Shown here in pieces: positions 7,169 to 12,418 of a stretch of DNA of 12,418 nt. Each line of letters opens with the position of its first letter. The first letter of the stretch is position 1. The notes below the pieces were generated by a model. The model was given only the letters and a program-made list of their open reading frames with translations, was not told where the DNA came from and ran no database searches. The stretch covers positions 1 through 12,418 of the forward strand of contig QGUU01000027.1 of the NCBI GenBank assembly GCA_003242525.1, in the 5' to 3' direction. A program made the position numbers and the translations under genes. This stretch comes from Pseudomonadota bacterium (GTDB lineage Bacteria; Pseudomonadota; Alphaproteobacteria; Rhizobiales; Rhizobiaceae).

Positions 7169-7551
7169 TGGCTGCCATCCAACCTGCCTTCAGCTGCTCT
7201 CTTGGCGTATTGCTGCGTCAGCAATACGCCCTTGAACAACCGCAAGGCGACAAGGCACAGCGCGACGGCCAGCGGTATCCATAGGATGAAATGCAGCCAG
7301 AGCGGCGGGCCGTATGAGACCTCCATCCACAGCGCGAGGCCGACCACGATGAAGCCGATGACCAGAATCACGAATACGGCCGGCCCATCACCCGAATCTG
7401 CGAATGAGTAATCGAGCCCGCAGTTCGAGCATCCTTTGCCGACGGCAAGAAAGCCGGAGAACAGGCGCCCTTCTCCGCAGCGCGGGCAGCGTCCCTTCAA
7501 CCCTGCCGATACAGGATCAATCGGCGGCCAGATGGCCTTGTCCTTGCTCAA
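7165..7551 (-). CDS. DUF983 zinc-ribbon membrane protein in the cox operon
   Basis: A 128-residue protein of unknown function (DUF983). It begins with a four-cysteine ribbon, GRCPRCGEGRLF and GCSNCGLDY (C22, C25, C41, C44), that probably binds zinc or another metal. Two hydrophobic helices follow (about 58-76 and 84-106). The start is TTG at 7551: a strong Shine-Dalgarno, GAGGAGG (7563-7557), lies 5 bases upstream, and the reading SKDKAIWPPIDPVSAGLKGRC fits the family. A longer frame back to 7692 would overlap coxC by 64 bases and adds unrelated residues, so I reject it. DUF983 genes recur beside cox assembly genes in Alphaproteobacteria, so a role in oxidase assembly is a reasonable inference, not a known function. 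Confidence 0.88.
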   Translation of the reverse strand: MSKDKAIWPPIDPVSAGLKGRCPRCGEGRLFSGFLAVGKGCSNCGLDYSFADSGDGPAVFVILVIGFIVVGLALWMEVSYGPPLWLHFILWIPLAVALCLVALRLFKGVLLTQQYAKRAAEGRLDGSQ

Positions 7552-7556
7552 AGTCG

Positions 7557-7563
7557 CCTCCTC
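7557..7563 (-). promoter_or_regulatory. Strong ribosome binding site that fixes the TTG start of the DUF983 gene
   Basis: GAGGAGG on the minus strand, with the five bases CGACT before TTG at 7551, is close to the ideal anti-16S complement and spacing. It decides the start of the DUF983 gene despite the rare TTG codon. Confidence 0.75.
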
Positions 7564-7570
7564 GGGCAGG

Positions 7571-7605
7571 AGAAAAGCAAAGGCGGCCACGTTCCCGCGG
7601 CCGCC
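7571..7605 (-). terminator. Terminator-like hairpin after coxC
   Basis: On the minus strand, GGCGGCC pairs with GGCCGCC (7605-7599 with 7588-7582; 7 pairs, 10-base loop) and is followed at once by the T-rich TTTGCTTTTCT (7581-7571). It begins 23 bases after the coxC stop and ends 7 bases before the Shine-Dalgarno of the DUF983 gene. It looks like an intrinsic terminator or partial attenuator separating the structural cox genes from DUF983-SURF1. Confidence 0.6.
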
Positions 7606-7628
7606 CTCGAAATCTCCTGACGCTTGCC

Positions 7629-8504
7629 TTAGTGCGCGATGGTCGCACCTGCCGACGCCCAGACATAGATGCAGGCGAACAGGAACAGCCATACGACGTC
7701 AACGAAGTGCCAGTACCAGGCCGCGGCCTCGAAGCCGAAGTGCTGCTTCGGCGTAAAGTCACCCCGGATGGCGCGGATCAAGCACACCAAAAGGAAGATA
7801 GTGCCGATAATGACATGGAAACCGTGGAAGCCGGTAGCCATGTAGAAGGTCGCGCCATAGATGGAATCGCGGAACGCAAAAGGCGCATGCATGTACTCAT
7901 ACGCCTGCACGAAGGTGAAGAGCACGCCAAGAGCCACCGTGAGAGCAAGGCCGTTTACGAGCCCCTTCCGATCGCCATTGAGCAGCGCATGGTGCGCCCA
8001 GGTTACCGTGGTACCCGAAAGAAGCAGGATGATCGTGTTGTAGAGCGGCAGGTGGAACGGATCCAGCACCTCGGTGCCCTGTGGTGGCCACACACCGCCT
8101 GTAAAGGCTGCCCGTGCGACTTGCTCGGCCTCGTTCGGAAAGAGGCTGGCGTCAAAGAAGGCCCAGAACCACGCAACGAAGAACATCAACTCCGAGGTGA
8201 TGAACATGATCATGCCATAACGGAGATGCAGCCCCACCACACGGGTATGATGGCCTTCATGCGCTTCCTTGATGGTATCCGACCACCACGCGAACATCGT
8301 GTAGAGGACGACCAGAACGCCAATGAAGAAAAGCCAGGGCGTAGCGAGGTTCACCCCGAACAGGTGGAACTCGCCACCCTTGAGATATTGCATGTAGCCG
8401 ACGCCGCCGATCGCCATGATCAGCGCGCCGAGCGAACCCAGTGCCGGCCACGGGCTCGGGTTGACGAGATGGTAATCGTGATTTTTTACGTGCGCGTCTG
8501 CCAT
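7629..8504 (-). CDS. coxC: Cytochrome c oxidase subunit III
   Basis: A 291-residue, seven-helix integral membrane subunit of aa3-type cytochrome c oxidase (also called ctaE). It carries no redox centre but stabilises the core and proton uptake. Family marks are [18 protein letters not shown] at the N-terminus, the helix with [39 protein letters not shown], and the C-terminal [19 protein letters not shown]. Length matches the bacterial family. The ATG at 8504 follows the ctaG stop after a single base (TGA-T-ATG), so translation is probably coupled to ctaG. A terminator-like hairpin follows the stop. Confidence 0.97.
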   Translation of the reverse strand: MADAHVKNHDYHLVNPSPWPALGSLGALIMAIGGVGYMQYLKGGEFHLFGVNLATPWLFFIGVLVVLYTMFAWWSDTIKEAHEGHHTRVVGLHLRYGMIMFITSELMFFVAWFWAFFDASLFPNEAEQVARAAFTGGVWPPQGTEVLDPFHLPLYNTIILLLSGTTVTWAHHALLNGDRKGLVNGLALTVALGVLFTFVQAYEYMHAPFAFRDSIYGATFYMATGFHGFHVIIGTIFLLVCLIRAIRGDFTPKQHFGFEAAAWYWHFVDVVWLFLFACIYVWASAGATIAH

Positions 8505-8505
8505 A

Positions 8506-9138
8506 TCAGCCCCCGAGGGTCCCTTCGGTATTTGCCTTGCTCTTTCCTGGCCCCGGTCTCGAGGCGACCGGTTTGGTCCCCTCGACGGGGAACATGGTGT
8601 AGGAAAGCGTGATGGTCTTGATGTTCTTCAGTTCAGGTGCATTCACAATGTCGGGATCGACATAAAAGACGACCGGCATATCCATCGTCTCGCCAGGCTG
8701 CAACGTCTGGTCGGTAAAGCAGAAACATTCGACCTTGTTGAAATAGGCGCCCGCAACGTCTGGCACGACATTGAAGGTGGCACGGCCCGTGACAGGCGCA
8801 CTTGCCAGATTTGTCGCCTTGTAATGGGCCAGTCCGGTCTCGCCGATCTTCAAAGTGACCGAACGCGCTGCGGGTGCGAAGTCCCAGGCTATGCCATTGG
8901 CATTGGCATCGAACCGGATGGTGATATCCTTGTCGAGCACCTTGCCTGCATAGACCTGCTCGGCCCTTTGGGGCGTGCCGGCATAGCCCGTTACCTGGCA
9001 GAAAAGCTTGTAGAGGGGGACGGCTGCATAAGCCACGCCGATCATGCCGACAAAGAACGACAGGCAGACGAAGGCGATCACGCGGTTCGTCTTCTGCTTA
9101 CCGCCGGCCGCAACAATGTTATTCGGTTTCGTACTCAT
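8506..9138 (-). CDS. ctaG: Cytochrome c oxidase assembly protein CtaG/Cox11 (copper delivery)
   Basis: A 210-residue protein anchored by one N-terminal helix (about 18-40) with a periplasmic copper-binding domain. The Cox11/CtaG family inserts copper into the CuB site of subunit I. Seen here are [15 protein letters not shown] just after the helix (conserved C47) and the copper-site motif [14 protein letters not shown] (C138 and C140), then YVDPDI and ITLSYTMFP. The final 20 residues ([17 protein letters not shown]) are a flexible tail. The ATG at 9138 lies 7 bases after the coxF stop, with GAGGG in that gap acting as ribosome site. Confidence 0.96.
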   Translation of the reverse strand: MSTKPNNIVAAGGKQKTNRVIAFVCLSFFVGMIGVAYAAVPLYKLFCQVTGYAGTPQRAEQVYAGKVLDKDITIRFDANANGIAWDFAPAARSVTLKIGETGLAHYKATNLASAPVTGRATFNVVPDVAGAYFNKVECFCFTDQTLQPGETMDMPVVFYVDPDIVNAPELKNIKTITLSYTMFPVEGTKPVASRPGPGKSKANTEGTLGG

Positions 9139-9145
9139 GCAGCCC

Positions 9146-9313
9146 TCACATCACGTGCTGGTAAAGGGCTGGAACGAACTTGATGATGGTCGCCACGTAG
9201 AAAATGACAACCAGTGCGGCAAGCGCAAGCCCGATGGCAATCGAACGGCTGCGACGAGCGCGCTTTTGCGACTCGGTTAGCGTGACGAATTCCGGCTTTT
9301 CCGCAGCCATCAT
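9146..9313 (-). CDS. coxF: CoxF, small single-helix protein of the cytochrome c oxidase operon
   Basis: A 55-residue reading frame between ctaB and ctaG. Translation begins [20 protein letters not shown], continues through a basic RRSRS stretch and one membrane helix ([20 protein letters not shown], about residues 25-44), and ends [11 protein letters not shown]. This matches the small CoxF/CtaF proteins found at this position in rhizobial cox operons, whose role is poorly defined and presumably concerns oxidase assembly. The ATG at 9313 shares one base with the ctaB stop (TGATG); a second ATG follows at 9310 and could be used instead. The stop lies 7 bases before ctaG, so the gene is locked into the operon. 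Confidence 0.87.
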   Translation of the reverse strand: MMAAEKPEFVTLTESQKRARRSRSIAIGLALAALVVIFYVATIIKFVPALYQHVM

Positions 9314-10257
9314 CATGCCCAGCCCATGCCAAGAATTCGTTCAGCAACGCTATCGGCCAGATAGGCGGCGAAGATCGCAAAAAGATAAACCAGGGAAAAG
9401 CCGAACAGCGCCTTTGCGGGCCGCATTGAGCGGTCGCTGTCAGGCATCTTCAGCACTTTCCAGGAATACCATATGAAGCCTGCGCCAAGGGCAGCGGCGA
9501 TGATGCCATAGCCGGCGCTGGCGTAGCCCAGACACCAGGGCAGTATGCCCACCGGCGCGAGAGCCAGTGCATAGCCGAAAATCTGCCGGCGTGTGGAAGC
9601 CTCGCCCGCAACGTTGGGCATCATCGGCACGCCCGCGCGCTCATAATCTTGAGATTTGAACAAGGCCAGCGCCCAGAAGTGCGGCGGTGTCCACAGGAAG
9701 ATGATCAGGAAAAGGATAATGCTTTCCAGGCTCACCGTTCCGGTGGCGGCTGCCCAGCCGATGACCGGAGGGAAGGCTCCCGCCGCACCGCCGATAACGA
9801 TGTTCTGCGGCGTCCAGCGCTTCAGCCACATGGTATAAATGACGGCGTAGAAAAAGATGGTGAAAGCAAGGAGCGCTGCTGCCAGCCAGTTCACCAGCAC
9901 GCCGAGGGTCATCACCGAAAGCGCGGAAAGCACCAGTCCGAAAGCCAGAGCCTCGCCGGGCGAGACGCGGCCGGATGGAACCGGTCGGCTGGCGGTGCGG
10001 CTCATCACGGCGTCGATGTCGGCATCGTACCACATGTTGAGCGAACCGGAGGCGCCGGCGCCGACGGCGATTGCGAGGATGGCTATGAGGGCCAGCAGGG
10101 GATTGATGTCCGCTGGAGCCGCAAGCAGGCCGACGAAAGCGGTGAACACCACCAGCGACATCACGCGCGGCTTCAGGAGGGCGAAATAATCGCCCGCAGT
10201 CGCTTCCGACATGCGGAAGGCCGCGTCCTCCATCCGGGTTTTGTCAACAAGGGTCAT
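9313..10257 (-). CDS. ctaB: Heme o synthase (protoheme IX farnesyltransferase)
   Basis: A 314-residue polytopic UbiA-family prenyltransferase (CtaB/CyoE) that adds a farnesyl group to heme b to make heme o, the precursor of heme a used by the adjacent oxidase. The first prenyl-diphosphate/Mg site is [20 protein letters not shown] (N74, D78, D82). The second loop is [20 protein letters not shown] (141-160), followed by [20 protein letters not shown] and [13 protein letters not shown] are also typical. About eight to nine helices are apparent. The ATG at 10257 gives the usual length; a later ATG (residue 16, [10 protein letters not shown]) is possible. It follows coxA after 72 bases that contain a strong hairpin. 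Confidence 0.97.
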   Translation of the reverse strand: MTLVDKTRMEDAAFRMSEATAGDYFALLKPRVMSLVVFTAFVGLLAAPADINPLLALIAILAIAVGAGASGSLNMWYDADIDAVMSRTASRPVPSGRVSPGEALAFGLVLSALSVMTLGVLVNWLAAALLAFTIFFYAVIYTMWLKRWTPQNIVIGGAAGAFPPVIGWAAATGTVSLESIILFLIIFLWTPPHFWALALFKSQDYERAGVPMMPNVAGEASTRRQIFGYALALAPVGILPWCLGYASAGYGIIAAALGAGFIWYSWKVLKMPDSDRSMRPAKALFGFSLVYLFAIFAAYLADSVAERILGMGWA

Positions 10258-10286
10258 GCGTACTCAAATCCGCTTTTACCGTCAGG

Positions 10287-10315
10287 CCGGTACCGCCGGC
10301 TTCCGGCGGCACCGG
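10287..10315 (-). repeat. Strong intercistronic hairpin between coxA and ctaB
   Basis: On the minus strand CCGGTGCCGCCGG and CCGGCGGTACCGG form a 13-pair stem, all Watson-Crick except one G-U, closed by a 3-base AAG loop. It starts 14 bases after the coxA stop and ends about 29 bases before the ctaB ATG. No T-run follows on either strand, so an mRNA-stabilising or processing element protecting the coxBA message is more likely than a true terminator. Confidence 0.65.
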
Positions 10316-10329
10316 GGCACAAGGCCTCC

Positions 10330-12418
<2,089 letters not shown>

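Noticed and set aside
7552..7692. A longer DUF983 reading frame starting at 7692.
   Set aside because: It would overlap coxC by 64 bases and run through the terminator-like hairpin. The TTG at 7551 has an excellent Shine-Dalgarno and family-like sequence.
7404..8612. A 402-codon plus-strand frame opposite coxC, with its ends over DUF983 and ctaG.
   Set aside because: The same codon-bias artefact: charged low-information sequence, no ribosome site, and it runs across gene boundaries of well-supported minus-strand genes.

Overview
The window looks like a chromosomal housekeeping segment of an alphaproteobacterium of the order Hyphomicrobiales (Rhizobiales). A Phyllobacteriaceae-like member (Mesorhizobium, Nitratireductor, Chelativorans and relatives) is the best guess. 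This rests on the high GC content, the wording of the proteins, and the gene order coxB-coxA-ctaB-coxF-ctaG-coxC-DUF983-SURF1-ispH-thrB-rnhA, which I recall as typical of that group. The genus is inference. I see no tRNA, rRNA, transposase, integrase, CRISPR array or phage gene.

Layout. Positions 1-1556 (+) hold the 3' part of a PAS-GGDEF-EAL cyclic-di-GMP protein with a degenerate GGDEF motif and an intact EAL phosphodiesterase site. A small hairpin separates it from yqgE/algH, which runs convergently on the minus strand (1646-2254). A divergent gap of about 140 bases leads to a plus-strand pair: a secreted stand-alone DsbD N-terminal-type protein (2395-3201), then a peroxiredoxin (3298-3779) whose frame is broken by one base near its C-terminus. 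The peroxiredoxin meets the minus-strand block tail to tail with a 4-base gap.

Everything from 3784 to the right edge is read on the minus strand. In transcription order this is coxB (cut by the right edge), coxA, a strong intercistronic hairpin, ctaB, coxF (a 55-residue gene), ctaG, coxC, a terminator-like hairpin, a DUF983 zinc-ribbon membrane protein and SURF1. These form an aa3-type cytochrome c oxidase operon with its assembly factors. A candidate sigma-70 promoter after SURF1 introduces a second tightly packed set: ispH (isoprenoid precursor synthesis), thrB (threonine synthesis) and rnhA (RNase HI).

How they work together. CoxB, CoxA and CoxC are the catalytic core. CtaB makes heme O, the precursor of heme A. 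CtaG delivers copper to the CuB site in CoxA. SURF1 assists heme a insertion. CoxF and the DUF983 protein are small membrane proteins whose roles are poorly defined. The ispH-thrB-rnhA genes are coupled by 4-base or near-zero spacing but are functionally unrelated to one another.

I did not find a new biological system. The observations most worth checking are the one-base frame break in the peroxiredoxin, the two hairpins in the cox operon, the orphan DsbD-type protein, and the unexpected sequence at the truncated end of coxB.
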